This document shows, one piece after another, positions 1-8,559 of a DNA stretch of 64,000 nt. The stretch is from JANNWF01 sp052390415 (lineage in GTDB: Bacteria > Pseudomonadota > Gammaproteobacteria > Xanthomonadales > Xanthomonadaceae). Where the stretch lies: NCBI GenBank assembly GCA_052390415.1, contig JBQTGY010000027.1, positions 37,629 through 101,628 on the forward strand. Direction: 5' to 3'. The stretch's first letter is position 1, and each line of letters begins with the position of its first letter. The translations under genes and the position numbers were made by a program. The notes below the pieces were generated by a model, which was not told the origin of the DNA, ran no database searches, and worked only from the letters and a program-made list of their open reading frames with translations.

Positions 1-1353
1 GTTGCCGACGGCATCCAGCGGATCGGTGACCGCACGCACTTCCGGCGGCAGCTCGCTCATTTCGGCGATGCCACCGGCGTTGTCGGTGATCGGGCCGTAG
101 GCGTCGAGGGCGACGATCATGCCCGCCATGCTCAACATCGACGTCGCCGCGATGGAAATGCCATACAGACCGGACAGCTCGTAGCAACCCCAGATCGCCG
201 CGCACACCAGGATCACCGGACCGGCGGTCGACTTCATTGAAATGCCGAGGCCGGAAATGATGTTGGTGCCGTGGCCGGTGGTGCTGGCGCGAGCAATGTC
301 CTGCACCGGCTTGTATTGCGTACCGGTGTAGTACTCGGTGACCCATACCAGCAAGCCGGTCAGGACCAGACCGATCAAGGAGCAGTAGTACAGACCCATC
401 GCGCCATCGCCCATCATCGACGTGGTGATCGGATAGAAGAACACCGCCGCCAACACCGCTGACACGATCACGCCCTTGTACAGCGCGCCCATGATCGAGC
501 CGCTGCTGCCGATCTTGACGAACCAGGTACCGATGATCGACGCGATGATCGACACACCACCCAACACCAGCGGGTACATCACGCCATTCGGGCCCACTTC
601 GGCCACCATCAGGCCACCCAGCAGCATGGTGGCGATCAGGGTCACGGCGTAGGTTTCGAACAGGTCAGCCGCCATGCCCGCACAGTCGCCGACGTTGTCA
701 CCGACGTTGTCGGCGATCACCGCCGGGTTGCGCGGGTCATCTTCCGGGATGCCAGCTTCGACTTTACCGACCAGGTCGGCACCGACGTCCGCACCCTTGG
801 TGAAGATGCCGCCGCCCAGACGCGCGAAGATCGAGATCAAGGACGAACCGAAGGCCAGACCGATCAAGGCGTGCAGTGCCTTGTCTTGCGGCATGCCCAT
901 CTTCAACAAGATGGCGAAGTAGCCAGCGACGCCGAGCAGGCCCAGACCCACCACCAGCATGCCGGTGATCGCGCCACCTTTGAACGCGACGGCCAGTGCC
1001 TTCGCCATGCCGTGCCGCGCCGCTTCAGCCGTACGCACGTTGGCGCGCACCGAAATGTTCATGCCGATGTAACCCGCCGCACCCGAGAGCACCGCGCCGA
1101 TCACGAAGCCGATCGCCGAGTACCAATCCAGCGCGAAGCCAAGTACCACGAACAACACCACGCCAACCACGGCGATGGTGCTGTACTGTCGATTCAGATA
1201 CGCACGTGCGCCTTGCTGGATAGCGCCAGCGATTTCCTGCATGCGGGCATTGCCGGCGGGTTGTGCCAGCACCCAGCGAATCGACATGACGCCGTAGACG
1301 AGGGCAAGGATTGCGCCCGCAAGCGCAATCTCCAGGCCGTATTGCTCGAACAT
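1..1353 (-). CDS. hppA: Membrane-bound proton-translocating pyrophosphatase (3' part outside window)
   Basis: Integral membrane PPase that hydrolyses PPi and pumps H+ (or Na+) across the inner membrane. The first 451 residues are visible, starting at ATG 1353-1351. The substrate/Mg motif DVGADLVGKVE lies near residues 187-197, followed by GDNVGDCAGMAADLFE near 214-229; many hydrophobic helices surround them. The window ends right after DAVGN, the beginning of the GNTTxA segment whose K or A separates K+-independent from K+-dependent enzymes, so the cation type cannot be read here. A PPi-dependent phosphofructokinase at 30.4 kb points to pyrophosphate as an energy currency. Family assignment is certain; the ion is not. 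Confidence 0.96.
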   Translation of the reverse strand, partial: MFEQYGLEIALAGAILALVYGVMSIRWVLAQPAGNARMQEIAGAIQQGARAYLNRQYSTIAVVGVVLFVVLGFALDWYSAIGFVIGAVLSGAAGYIGMNISVRANVRTAEAARHGMAKALAVAFKGGAITGMLVVGLGLLGVAGYFAILLKMGMPQDKALHALIGLAFGSSLISIFARLGGGIFTKGADVGADLVGKVEAGIPEDDPRNPAVIADNVGDNVGDCAGMAADLFETYAVTLIATMLLGGLMVAEVGPNGVMYPLVLGGVSIIASIIGTWFVKIGSSGSIMGALYKGVIVSAVLAAVFFYPITTSMMGDGAMGLYYCSLIGLVLTGLLVWVTEYYTGTQYKPVQDIARASTTGHGTNIISGLGISMKSTAGPVILVCAAIWGCYELSGLYGISIAATSMLSMAGMIVALDAYGPITDNAGGIAEMSELPPEVRAVTDPLDAVGN

Positions 1354-1709
1354 GAAACCTCCAAGAGTGAGTGAACGAATGCTTAAGGGGCAAAAGGGCG
1401 CGAAGTATAGCTAATGAGGGCGGCGTGAGGCGCAGATTGGCCGGGCGCAATGGCCGAAAGGCAGGGATCGCTGTCGGGCGTGGGTGCAACTACCGGCAAA
1501 TCAAGCGGTGGGCAAGCACCGGCGGGCGTATGAGCCGTAGGGCATTGCGCCAACAGCGGCGAGTTGAATTTGAAGGCAGGCCGAACTCGCCGACGGTACT
1601 CAGTTTGCTCATCGCAAGAATTTGCTGCGCAAGTTTTGAATCGTTTGACACCAAGCTTGCGAGCCGCCCACTCACTCCTTACAGTTAAGTCACATGTAAG
1701 GAGCCTCCT
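1354..1709. other. Intergenic region upstream of hppA and vapBC
   Basis: This 356-bp divergent region should hold the promoters of hppA (minus) and the toxin-antitoxin pair (plus). A 105-codon open frame crosses it on the plus strand, but its product is Arg/Ala-rich with no recognisable domain and no good ribosome site, so I do not call it. I see no structured RNA or repeat except the palindrome at 1699-1709. Confidence 0.5.
1699..1709. promoter_or_regulatory. Palindrome AGGAGCCTCCT containing the vapB ribosome binding site
   Basis: The 11-bp inverted repeat AGGAG-C-CTCCT ends directly before the vapB ATG (1710). Its left arm is the Shine-Dalgarno sequence, six bases from the start. Such a position could serve as an autoregulatory operator or a translation-limiting hairpin. 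The sequence is plain; the function is inferred. Confidence 0.45.
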
Positions 1710-1937
1710 ATGTCCGAAGCTAGGCTGACCAGTAAAGGGCAGATCACCATTCCGGCCGACATTCGCAGAGCGCTGGGTCTGAGCGTGGGTGAGCGTGTGG
1801 TCTTTACGCGGCTGGACGATGGCACGACCGTGATGCGCAACAAGACGCGCTCGATCATCGACCTCAAGGGGCTGTTGAAGCCCGTGCGAGGCAAGCGCAA
1901 GGTGGCGCTGGGCGATATGAGCATTGGTCGCAGCTGA
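1710..1937 (+). CDS. vapB: AbrB/MazE-type antitoxin (VapB-like)
   Basis: 75-residue antitoxin with an N-terminal swapped-hairpin AbrB DNA-binding domain: LTSKGQITIPADIRRALGL (about residues 5-23) is the family signature. The C-terminal third is short and basic and would wrap the toxin. It starts at ATG 1710 behind AAGGAG. The stop codon overlaps the toxin start by one base (TGATG), the usual coupling in vapBC operons. The expected role is neutralising the downstream PIN ribonuclease and repressing the operon. Confidence 0.9.
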   Translation: MSEARLTSKGQITIPADIRRALGLSVGERVVFTRLDDGTTVMRNKTRSIIDLKGLLKPVRGKRKVALGDMSIGRS

Positions 1938-2347
1938 TGCCCGGGCTGGACACCAATGTGCTGGTGCGCTGGCTGGTGGACGACGATGTGCGGCAGAGCG
2001 CCCTGGTGTTGAAGGTGCTTGAGTCCATGCGTGCGGGTGGCGAACGCCTGTTTGTTCCCACTACGGTGGCGTTGGAACTGGAATGGGTGCTGCGCTCGCG
2101 TTACGGGTTCGACAAGTCCACGGTTCTGATGACCTTCAATGCGTTACTCGAAACCGAGGAACTGGATTTTCAGTCGGAGCAAGCGTTGGAGCGGGCGCTG
2201 CATTTGTTCCGCCAAGGCAACGCAGAATTCGCTGACTGCCTGCACGCAGGCGCGTGCGCCAATGCCGAGCGTGCGCCGATGCTGAGTTTCGATGCCAAGG
2301 CAGCCCGACTGCCGGGTGTGCAGTTGTGGGGCTCCGATGGGGTCTAG
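1937..2347 (+). CDS. vapC: PIN-domain ribonuclease toxin (VapC-like)
   Basis: 136-residue PIN-domain endoribonuclease, the toxin partner of the AbrB-type antitoxin just upstream. The acidic metal-binding site is complete: D5 in LDTN, E47 in ALELEWVL, D100 in EFADCLHAG and D119 in SFDAKA. The length is normal for VapC and nothing looks truncated, so the pair is probably functional. The RNA target cannot be told from sequence; VapC relatives cleave tRNA or rRNA. It converges on the next gene with only 16 bp between them. Confidence 0.92.
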   Translation: MPGLDTNVLVRWLVDDDVRQSALVLKVLESMRAGGERLFVPTTVALELEWVLRSRYGFDKSTVLMTFNALLETEELDFQSEQALERALHLFRQGNAEFADCLHAGACANAERAPMLSFDAKAARLPGVQLWGSDGV

Positions 2348-2363
2348 TCGCTTCCTCAGCTCC

Positions 2364-4205
2364 TCAATGTTCACGAGGCTGCGGATCCAGCACCAGCACG
2401 TCGATGAAGGGCGACAGCGCTTCGAAGTGCAGCGACCACGCCACCTCGCCTTGGCCGCAGCCGACGCAGCGATACATCAGCAAGTAGGCATCCTGGAAGA
2501 TCGGCGTAACCGGATGGCCCGCCGCGAGGACGTGTGGCGCCACGAATGGCCGCCGGTCGCCGGTGCGCGCCGCGACCATCAACAATGCTCCAGCCGAGGT
2601 ATTGCCCTGCAGCGTTGTCCGAGACGCCGGCAGGTCGAGCGGATCGCGGGGCGGGAAGCGGCCGCCGTTGACGATCGCCTGCGCCTGGCCAGCGCTCCAA
2701 ACCGCATCGACCTTGCCGAGCCACAGTCCTGACGTCGTCGCACTCATACCGCCCGCCCGCGCCGCCGGCTCGCTGAGGCCGGCCAGCAGCGCATGTCCGG
2801 GTACTGGCGGCCCGCCCAGCAGGATCTGGGCGATGCCGCCGCAGGCCTGGCGCGGTCCGACGCCAAAGCTCTCGTCGAGCCAGCTGGCCAGATGACCATA
2901 GGCGACGGTCGGAGCACACAGGGTTGCACCGAGCGGCGCCATGTTCCGCAGCGGCAGCCGCGTGGCGCGCATCGGCGTGCTGCCCTCGCGCACCGAGGCG
3001 ACATCCATCAGGCCGGCACCCGAGGACGGATACACAGGGTAGTCGACCACCTCGGGCGCGGTGATGGCCAGCCGCAACAGCAGCACCGGCGCGATCGCGG
3101 CGCTGAGCAGCACCGCGACCAGCGGCAGCCGCAACCAGCGCCAGCGCTGCCACAGCCCGAACCAGCCCAGGGCCAACCATCCGGCGATCAGCGGCGCATG
3201 CGCATGGGCCATCCAGAATGGCGTGTAAGGCCGCAGCATCAGGACGAAAACAGAGTGCGCCAGAAGCACCGCCAGCAGCGCCAAAAAACGCGTTCTGATC
3301 GCAACGTTGGCGCAGCCGCCGAAAGCGGCCAGCGCCAGGCCCAGCAGATACAGGATCAGCAGAGCCTCTGCCCACGCTCCCGCCGCCAGCCACAGTCGCA
3401 GCAGCATTTCCGGTCCGCCCCAGAACAGGCCGAGCAGCAAGGGTCCCAGCCGATCGACGACATCGATCTGCAGTTCCCCGCCGACGTAGCCGGACAGCCG
3501 CGACAGCTCGCTCGCATCGACGGCGATTGCCTGCTGGATCCAGTGCGGCAACAGCGGCAACAGCATCACCACGCCCGCGAGGGCACCATCGCGAAGTCGC
3601 TGCGGCCAAACTGCCGTCGCTTGAACGCCGAAAATCAGTGCGAGCGCAGCCAGCAACAGCGTGGTCGGATGCGCATGCAGCGCCAGCATCGCGCATGCAC
3701 CCAAGCCGGTCGCGCGGGCAAGCGACGGTTGTTGGCGGTAGGCCAGCGTCATCAGGCCCAATCCGAGCAGGGTGCTGGCCACGAGGCTGGTATGGGTCGG
3801 CCAGAGCAGCTCGAACATCGACCAGCCAGGCACCGCCAGTGCCAGCGCGAACAGGCCACCGGCCCATGTTCCGCCCAGCCGTCGGCCAAGCAGGAAGCCC
3901 AGTGGAAACTTCAGGCCCGACAGCAAGCCGGTCGTCCACAGCACGGCCGGCGCGCCGCCGAGGGCAAAGGCCGCGCCGATCGTGTAGTACCAGAGCGGGC
4001 CGAGGTGACCGAGGTTGCCGATCACCGGGCCGACCAGCGGCCACTCGGCGCCGCTGGCGATTCGCTGGGCGAAATACAGGTCGCGCCAGGTGTCGGCGAC
4101 CGCGGCCACATGCAGCGCCGCTTGCGCCCAGGCCAGCGACAAGCCGATACAGAGGATCAGAAAGGCGACATCGACAGTCCGCCACGACCGCAGATTGTCA
4201 GTCAT
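2364..4205 (-). CDS. Polytopic membrane protein, GT-C glycosyltransferase-like
   Basis: 613-residue protein of unknown function with about 11-12 hydrophobic segments in residues 10-390 and a soluble C-terminal domain of roughly 220 residues. After the first helix comes DTWRDLYFAQRIASG (about 38-52), then a loop ending GPLWYYT; this resembles the first periplasmic loop of GT-C enzymes such as ArnT/PMT, where acidic residues bind a lipid-phosphate sugar donor. The C-terminal part has paired cysteines (CVGCGQG). It is divergent from the ALG10-like gene 83 bp away, suggesting a joint glycan pathway. The specific substrate is unknown. Confidence 0.6.
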   Translation of the reverse strand: MTDNLRSWRTVDVAFLILCIGLSLAWAQAALHVAAVADTWRDLYFAQRIASGAEWPLVGPVIGNLGHLGPLWYYTIGAAFALGGAPAVLWTTGLLSGLKFPLGFLLGRRLGGTWAGGLFALALAVPGWSMFELLWPTHTSLVASTLLGLGLMTLAYRQQPSLARATGLGACAMLALHAHPTTLLLAALALIFGVQATAVWPQRLRDGALAGVVMLLPLLPHWIQQAIAVDASELSRLSGYVGGELQIDVVDRLGPLLLGLFWGGPEMLLRLWLAAGAWAEALLILYLLGLALAAFGGCANVAIRTRFLALLAVLLAHSVFVLMLRPYTPFWMAHAHAPLIAGWLALGWFGLWQRWRWLRLPLVAVLLSAAIAPVLLLRLAITAPEVVDYPVYPSSGAGLMDVASVREGSTPMRATRLPLRNMAPLGATLCAPTVAYGHLASWLDESFGVGPRQACGGIAQILLGGPPVPGHALLAGLSEPAARAGGMSATTSGLWLGKVDAVWSAGQAQAIVNGGRFPPRDPLDLPASRTTLQGNTSAGALLMVAARTGDRRPFVAPHVLAAGHPVTPIFQDAYLLMYRCVGCGQGEVAWSLHFEALSPFIDVLVLDPQPREH

Positions 4206-4288
4206 CGCAGGCAGCTGTACGCTCGCCGGCCGGCGCGCGGCCGCGGCAGGGCGTGAGGCGAAGCGGAGTGAAGGCTGCGGGTGCGGGC

Positions 4289-5488
4289 ATGCGTTATTGG
4301 CTGTGGGTGCTGGCGACGGCCGTCTGGCTGCTGGCCGGCATCGCCGTGTTCCACGGCGCGCCGGTCATCCTCGACGAAGGCGCGCACGGCCTGCAAGTCA
4401 TGCGTCACTTCGAGGGTAACCCCGACCCGCAGCCCGGCCTGACCACCTTCAGTTTCTGGCACGCGCTGCTGGCGAGGCTGAGCGGCCCCTGGCTGGTCGC
4501 GGGCGAACAGCCCGATGTTCCGATGCTTCGCCTGTGGTCGGTACTGTTCACGGCCTGGCTGATCCCCGCCGGCTACTGGCTGGTGCGCGCCAGCGGCGGC
4601 AGCACGCTGGAGGCGGCGCGCCGCAGCTTCGGCCTGGCCATGTTGCCCGGAGTGGCGCCGCTGCTGTTCCTGCTCTACACCGACATCGTCGCGCTGGTGC
4701 CGCTGCTGGTTGCAGCGGCGGCGGCGATGGCACGTCGCCCCGTGCTGGCGCTGGTTGGCGCCGTGCTGTCGACGCTGGTGCGGCAGACCTCAGTCGTCTG
4801 GGTGGGTTGGCTCGCGCTGCGCGAGCTGCGCGCCGGTGCCGGCCAGCCGCTGCGCACGCGGGTCGTCCGGCTGCTTCCGCATGCCCTGGCGCTGGCGGCG
4901 TTCGGCGCTTTCGTACTCTGCAACGGTGGCATTGCAATCGGTGACCGCGACTCCCATCCGACCGGCCGGATTACACCGCACAACCTGATGTTCGCCTTGC
5001 TCTACGCCTGGATCGTGCTGCTGCCGCTGCAGCTCGCCGCCGTGCCGCGCATCGTCGCTGGCCTGCGGGCGCGGCCGCTGCTGGGATTGCCGCTGTTGGC
5101 CACAGCGCTGCTGTTCTGGTTCGGCTTCGCGCCCGACCATCCCTACAATCAGATCGCGCCAGAGGCGATCCTGCACAACGGCTTCATCGCCTGGCTGGCG
5201 AATTCCGGGCCACGCGCCCTGGGCCTGGTGGCGATCACCTGGTCACTGGCGACCCTGCAGTTCACCGCCCTGCGCGACCCGCAGCCACTCGCGCTGCACG
5301 TGGCGATGGTGTTGTCGCTGCTGCCGGTGTGGATGGTTGAACCGCGCTACGCACTGCCAGCGCTGGCGCTGTTCTTCCTGCTGCGACGTGAGGAGAACGA
5401 TGCGGTCGAACTGGCCCTGGCCTGCTGGCTGGCACTGCTCGGCCTCGGGCTGAGCTGGGGCTACGCGATCTACCGCTACCTGCTCTGA
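4289..5488 (+). CDS. DIE2/ALG10-like membrane glycosyltransferase (bacterial homologue)
   Basis: 399-residue polytopic membrane protein. Three signatures recall eukaryotic ALG10, the dolichyl-P-glucose alpha-1,2-glucosyltransferase: an acidic pair after the first helix followed by a PGLTTF segment (D29-E30, PGLTTF 49-54), LLYTD (128-132) and VRQTSVVWVGW (164-174, the RQT...W motif); a late EPRYALP segment also fits. ATG 4289 is chosen because the first helix begins there; an in-frame GTG at 4268 is possible. Known ALG10 uses a dolichol-linked donor; a bacterial version would use a polyprenyl-phosphate sugar. Family match is by eye, with moderate confidence; substrate unknown. Confidence 0.6.
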   Translation: MRYWLWVLATAVWLLAGIAVFHGAPVILDEGAHGLQVMRHFEGNPDPQPGLTTFSFWHALLARLSGPWLVAGEQPDVPMLRLWSVLFTAWLIPAGYWLVRASGGSTLEAARRSFGLAMLPGVAPLLFLLYTDIVALVPLLVAAAAAMARRPVLALVGAVLSTLVRQTSVVWVGWLALRELRAGAGQPLRTRVVRLLPHALALAAFGAFVLCNGGIAIGDRDSHPTGRITPHNLMFALLYAWIVLLPLQLAAVPRIVAGLRARPLLGLPLLATALLFWFGFAPDHPYNQIAPEAILHNGFIAWLANSGPRALGLVAITWSLATLQFTALRDPQPLALHVAMVLSLLPVWMVEPRYALPALALFFLLRREENDAVELALACWLALLGLGLSWGYAIYRYLL

Positions 5489-5624
5489 GCGCGGCGCGGC
5501 CGTCTCGATGCCTTCCAGCAGCGTGACCGCGACCTTGCGCGGAACACCGTCTGGCTCAAGGTACTCGCTCCGCAGAGCCACCGTCAGCACCAAGCAAGCC
5601 GCTCCTCGGTGCAGCGAATCCAGG

Positions 5625-6077
5625 TCAGGTCACTTGGTCGTCTGGCCGCTCCTTGCCCACACCAACTTCCAATCCAAGTGACTCGACCCATTCCCGCAAC
5701 GCCTGCATGGTGGCAGCTCGCTCGAAGTAATACCAAGCGGTCAGCAGATCGGTGCGTTCGAGCACGTCCTTGAAGCGCCGATAGGCGCCACGACGTTGAA
5801 AAATATCTGCGACTTCCGAGAACGCCGATGGCAGCTTCTGATCGATGAATTCGAGGGCCAGCTCGCGGCCGAGATCGAGATCCCGCTTATCTGGAACGGC
5901 GACGTAGATGGTGCCGTCCTCCCAATCCTCCGGAAGCTCTTCCAAGTCATCGACAGCGTCGCCAGTCCAGAAGATTTTTCCGCTTTCGCGGGAGACGTAA
6001 GCGGCATTTCCAAAAGCCATTGCCCCGCTGACCCACTCCAGCGCCTGCTCAAGGTCATCAAGATCGACTGTGGGCAT
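5625..6077 (-). CDS. UPF0158 family protein
   Basis: 150-residue soluble acidic protein matching the uncharacterised UPF0158 family: an N-terminal LDDLEQALEWVSG segment, a YVSRESGKIFW strand region, an acidic loop with DDLEELPEDWED, and a C-terminal FERAATMQALREWVESLGLE helix. The start is ATG 6077, seven bases after GGAGGG; an upstream in-frame TTG at 6095 is less likely. Members are widespread in proteobacteria without known activity. It stands alone, convergent with the ALG10-like gene. Confidence 0.82.
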   Translation of the reverse strand: MPTVDLDDLEQALEWVSGAMAFGNAAYVSRESGKIFWTGDAVDDLEELPEDWEDGTIYVAVPDKRDLDLGRELALEFIDQKLPSAFSEVADIFQRRGAYRRFKDVLERTDLLTAWYYFERAATMQALREWVESLGLEVGVGKERPDDQVT

Positions 6078-6261
6078 GGCTGAACCCTCCAACAATTCCG
6101 TAGCGCGGATAGCTATCGAACAAGCAAATGGTCACACGAGTCAAAGATCGATTTCAAAAGGAGCTTCGGTCGGTTGACCGGTACGCAGCGGCTGGGGTCT
6201 TGAGGGCTGCACGCGGCCAGCGCATCGCCAACACGATCCGTTTAGTCAGCAGAGTCGGGAC

Positions 6262-6303
6262 TTGATCGAGGTCAAAGACGGGCTGGCAATGACCACCCAG
6301 ACT
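6262..6303 (+). promoter_or_regulatory. FNR-type class II promoter of hemN-fnr
   Basis: FNR box TTGATCGAGGTCAA at 6262-6275 (nine of ten conserved positions), then, 22 nt after its end, the -10-like hexamer CAGACT at 6298-6303. Class II geometry predicts transcription start at 6310-6311, i.e. at the hemN ATG (6311), and no Shine-Dalgarno precedes hemN. The mRNA is therefore predicted to be leaderless. Confidence 0.75.
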
Positions 6304-6310
6304 GCGCAGC

Positions 6311-7705
6311 ATGATCTCCCTACCGCCTTTCGACGCCGAGTTGCTACGCCGCTACGACCGGCCCGGTCCGCGTTACACCTCCTACCCGACCGCGCCACAG
6401 CTTCACTCAGGATTCGGCGAGGCAGAATTTCGGCAGGCGGCCAATCTCAGCAATGACGACCCGATACCGCGGCGGTTGTCGCTGTATGTGCATCTGCCGT
6501 TCTGCTTCAGCCCCTGCTTTTACTGCGGCTGCAATCGCATCATTACCCGCGACGCGGCGCGGGCCGAGCCGTATCTTTCGCGGTTGCAGCGCGAGGCGTC
6601 GATGTTGGGTCCGCAGTTCGACCGTGATCGCGAGGTCATGCAACTGCATCTGGGCGGCGGCACACCGAACTTCTTCGCACCGGGCCAGATCGGCGAGCTG
6701 CTGGACGCGCTGAGCTGCCATTTCCATTTCAGCCCCAGCCCGGCGCGCGACTTTTCCATCGAGATCGACCCGCGGCGGATCAGCCCCGGAGACATCGAGG
6801 CGCTGGCTTTCATGGGCTTCAACCGTGCCAGCCTGGGCGTTCAGGACTTCGATCCTGCGGTGCAGGAGGCAGTGAACCGCATCCAGAGTGTCGAACAGAC
6901 TCAGGACGTGATCGACGCCTGCCGTCGGTACGGCTTCCGCTCGGTGAATGTGGACCTGATCTACGGCCTGCCACGGCAAACTCGCGAAGGCTTCGGCCGG
7001 ACATTGGACACGGTCATCGACAGTCGGCCCGACCGCCTGGCGGTCTACAGTTATGCGCACATGCCGCAGTTGTTTCGACCGCAGCAGCGAATCGTTGAGG
7101 CCGAGTTACCGAGTGCGGAAGACAAGCTGGGCCTGCTGCAACTGGCGATCGAAAAGCTGTCCGCCGCTGGCTACCGCTACGTCGGCATGGACCACTTCGC
7201 CCTGCCCGGCGACGAGCTGTCACTGGCGCAGGACGGTGGCAAGTTGCACCGCAACTTCATGGGTTACACCACCCACGCCGACTGCGATCTGATCGGGCTG
7301 GGCGTGAGTTCGATCAGCCACGTGGGTGACAGCTACAGTCAGAATCCGCGCGATCTGCCGTCCTGGGAACTCGCCATCGATTCCGGACGCCTGCCGACCT
7401 GGCGCGGCATGACGCTGGACGCCGATGACCTGCTGCGTGCCGACCTGATCCAGCAGCTCATGTGTCACGGAGAAGTGGATTTCGCGACGCTGGAACAACG
7501 CCACGAGATCGAGTTCGAGACCTATTTTCGTGACGACCTGATCCGCCTGCAGCCGCTCGCGGCCGATGGTCTGATCGAGCGCCACCCGCGCGCGTTGCGG
7601 GTGACATCGCGCGGTCGGCTGCTGCTCCGTATCATCGCGGCATGTTTCGACCGCTACCTCCAACAACCTCAGGCCCTGTCGACCCGTTTCTCGAAGGTCA
7701 TCTGA
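6311..7705 (+). CDS. hemN: Oxygen-independent coproporphyrinogen III oxidase
   Basis: 464-residue radical-SAM enzyme that decarboxylates coproporphyrinogen III to protoporphyrinogen IX without O2, supplying heme under anoxia. The cluster motif is C65-x3-C69-x2-C72-x-C74 (PFCFSPCFYCGC), as in E. coli HemN, followed by GGGTPNFF. RPGPRYTSYPTA near residues 17-28 is the HemN N-terminal signature, so the start at 6311 aligns with known family members. It forms an operon with fnr, 22 bp downstream, and lies directly behind an FNR box. The heme is needed by the oxidase and cytochromes in this island. Confidence 0.97.
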   Translation: MISLPPFDAELLRRYDRPGPRYTSYPTAPQLHSGFGEAEFRQAANLSNDDPIPRRLSLYVHLPFCFSPCFYCGCNRIITRDAARAEPYLSRLQREASMLGPQFDRDREVMQLHLGGGTPNFFAPGQIGELLDALSCHFHFSPSPARDFSIEIDPRRISPGDIEALAFMGFNRASLGVQDFDPAVQEAVNRIQSVEQTQDVIDACRRYGFRSVNVDLIYGLPRQTREGFGRTLDTVIDSRPDRLAVYSYAHMPQLFRPQQRIVEAELPSAEDKLGLLQLAIEKLSAAGYRYVGMDHFALPGDELSLAQDGGKLHRNFMGYTTHADCDLIGLGVSSISHVGDSYSQNPRDLPSWELAIDSGRLPTWRGMTLDADDLLRADLIQQLMCHGEVDFATLEQRHEIEFETYFRDDLIRLQPLAADGLIERHPRALRVTSRGRLLLRIIAACFDRYLQQPQALSTRFSKVI

Positions 7706-7727
7706 GCTCGCGGTCGAGACGCAACCG

Positions 7728-8483
7728 GTGATCGCCAGCTCGCGCCGTCGGCCACTGCCCTCGCCCGTCGCGGCGGATGACGGCGACCAACTGCACTTCT
7801 GCAGTACCTGTGCGTTCTCCACGGCGTGCTTGTCGCAGGGCTTCGATAAATCCGCGTTGCTTGACCTGCATGTGCTGGTCGAGCACGTCGGTCCGTTTCA
7901 CGAGGGCGAACACATCTTCCGCGAAGGCGACGACTTCAACGTGATCGCGGCGGTGCGCGCGGGCACCGTGAAAACTTACGTGCTGGATGCCGCAGGCCAC
8001 CAGCAGGTGCTGGGTTTTCACCTGCCGGGCGAGATCATTGGCCTGAGCGCGATCAGTCAATCGCGCTTCCCTTGCAGTGCGGTCGCCCTGGACACGGTGA
8101 TGTTGTGCCGATTCTCGTTCCCGAAGATGGCGTTGCTGGCGACTCGCTTGCCGGGCCTGCAGGCGCAGCTGTTTCGCCTGCTCAGCGAGGACATCGGCAA
8201 GGCGGCGCTGTTGGCGGGCGACTTCAGCGCCGATGAGCGCATGGCGGCATTTCTGGTAGCCATGTCGCGACGCTATGCGCGACGCGGTTTCTCGGCCACA
8301 CGGCTGCATCTGACCATGACCCGCACCGACATCGGCAACTATCTGCGACTGGCACCGGAGACCGTCAGCCGCGTGCTCAAGCGATTGCAGGGCGAGGGAT
8401 TGATCCGCGTTGACCGACGCGAGCTGGAGCTGGTCAACCCGGTCGCCATCGAGGCGCTCGCCAAGGCCGTGCTGAGAAACTAG
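7728..8483 (+). CDS. fnr: FNR/Anr-type oxygen-sensing transcription regulator (first copy)
   Basis: 251-residue Crp/FNR regulator. The four [4Fe-4S] ligands of FNR are present: C25-x2-C28-x5-C34 and C127. The C-terminal helix-turn-helix LTMTRTDIGNYLRLAPETVSRVLK carries E211, S214 and R215, the residues that read TTGAT half-sites. Translation starts at GTG 7728. Co-transcription with hemN places it under its own type of box, so it may be autoregulated. It is the most likely activator of the six boxes in this island. A second, divergent copy lies at 29.6-30.3 kb. Confidence 0.95.
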   Translation: MIASSRRRPLPSPVAADDGDQLHFCSTCAFSTACLSQGFDKSALLDLHVLVEHVGPFHEGEHIFREGDDFNVIAAVRAGTVKTYVLDAAGHQQVLGFHLPGEIIGLSAISQSRFPCSAVALDTVMLCRFSFPKMALLATRLPGLQAQLFRLLSEDIGKAALLAGDFSADERMAAFLVAMSRRYARRGFSATRLHLTMTRTDIGNYLRLAPETVSRVLKRLQGEGLIRVDRRELELVNPVAIEALAKAVLRN

Positions 8484-8490
8484 CGCCGAC

Positions 8491-8532
8491 TTGACCTGAA
8501 TCAGCGCCGCGCGTGCGCAGCGCGAACAGCAT
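8491..8532 (+). promoter_or_regulatory. FNR-type class II promoter of norZ
   Basis: FNR-like box TTGACCTGAATCAG at 8491-8504 and -10-like CAGCAT at 8527-8532, 22 nt after the box. Predicted start is near 8539, leaving a ~21-nt leader with CGGAG ahead of the norZ ATG at 8560. Confidence 0.7.
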
Positions 8533-8559
8533 GACAACATCCTGAATCGGAGCGTTGTC

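Noticed and set aside
1371..1688. 105-codon frame between hppA and vapB
   Set aside because: It has no ribosome site, a biased composition and no domain; it crosses the region that must hold the divergent promoters.
2793..4256. 487-codon plus-strand frame opposite the GT-C-like gene
   Set aside because: The product is Gln/Arg/Pro-rich without helices, while the opposite strand gives a coherent polytopic membrane protein.
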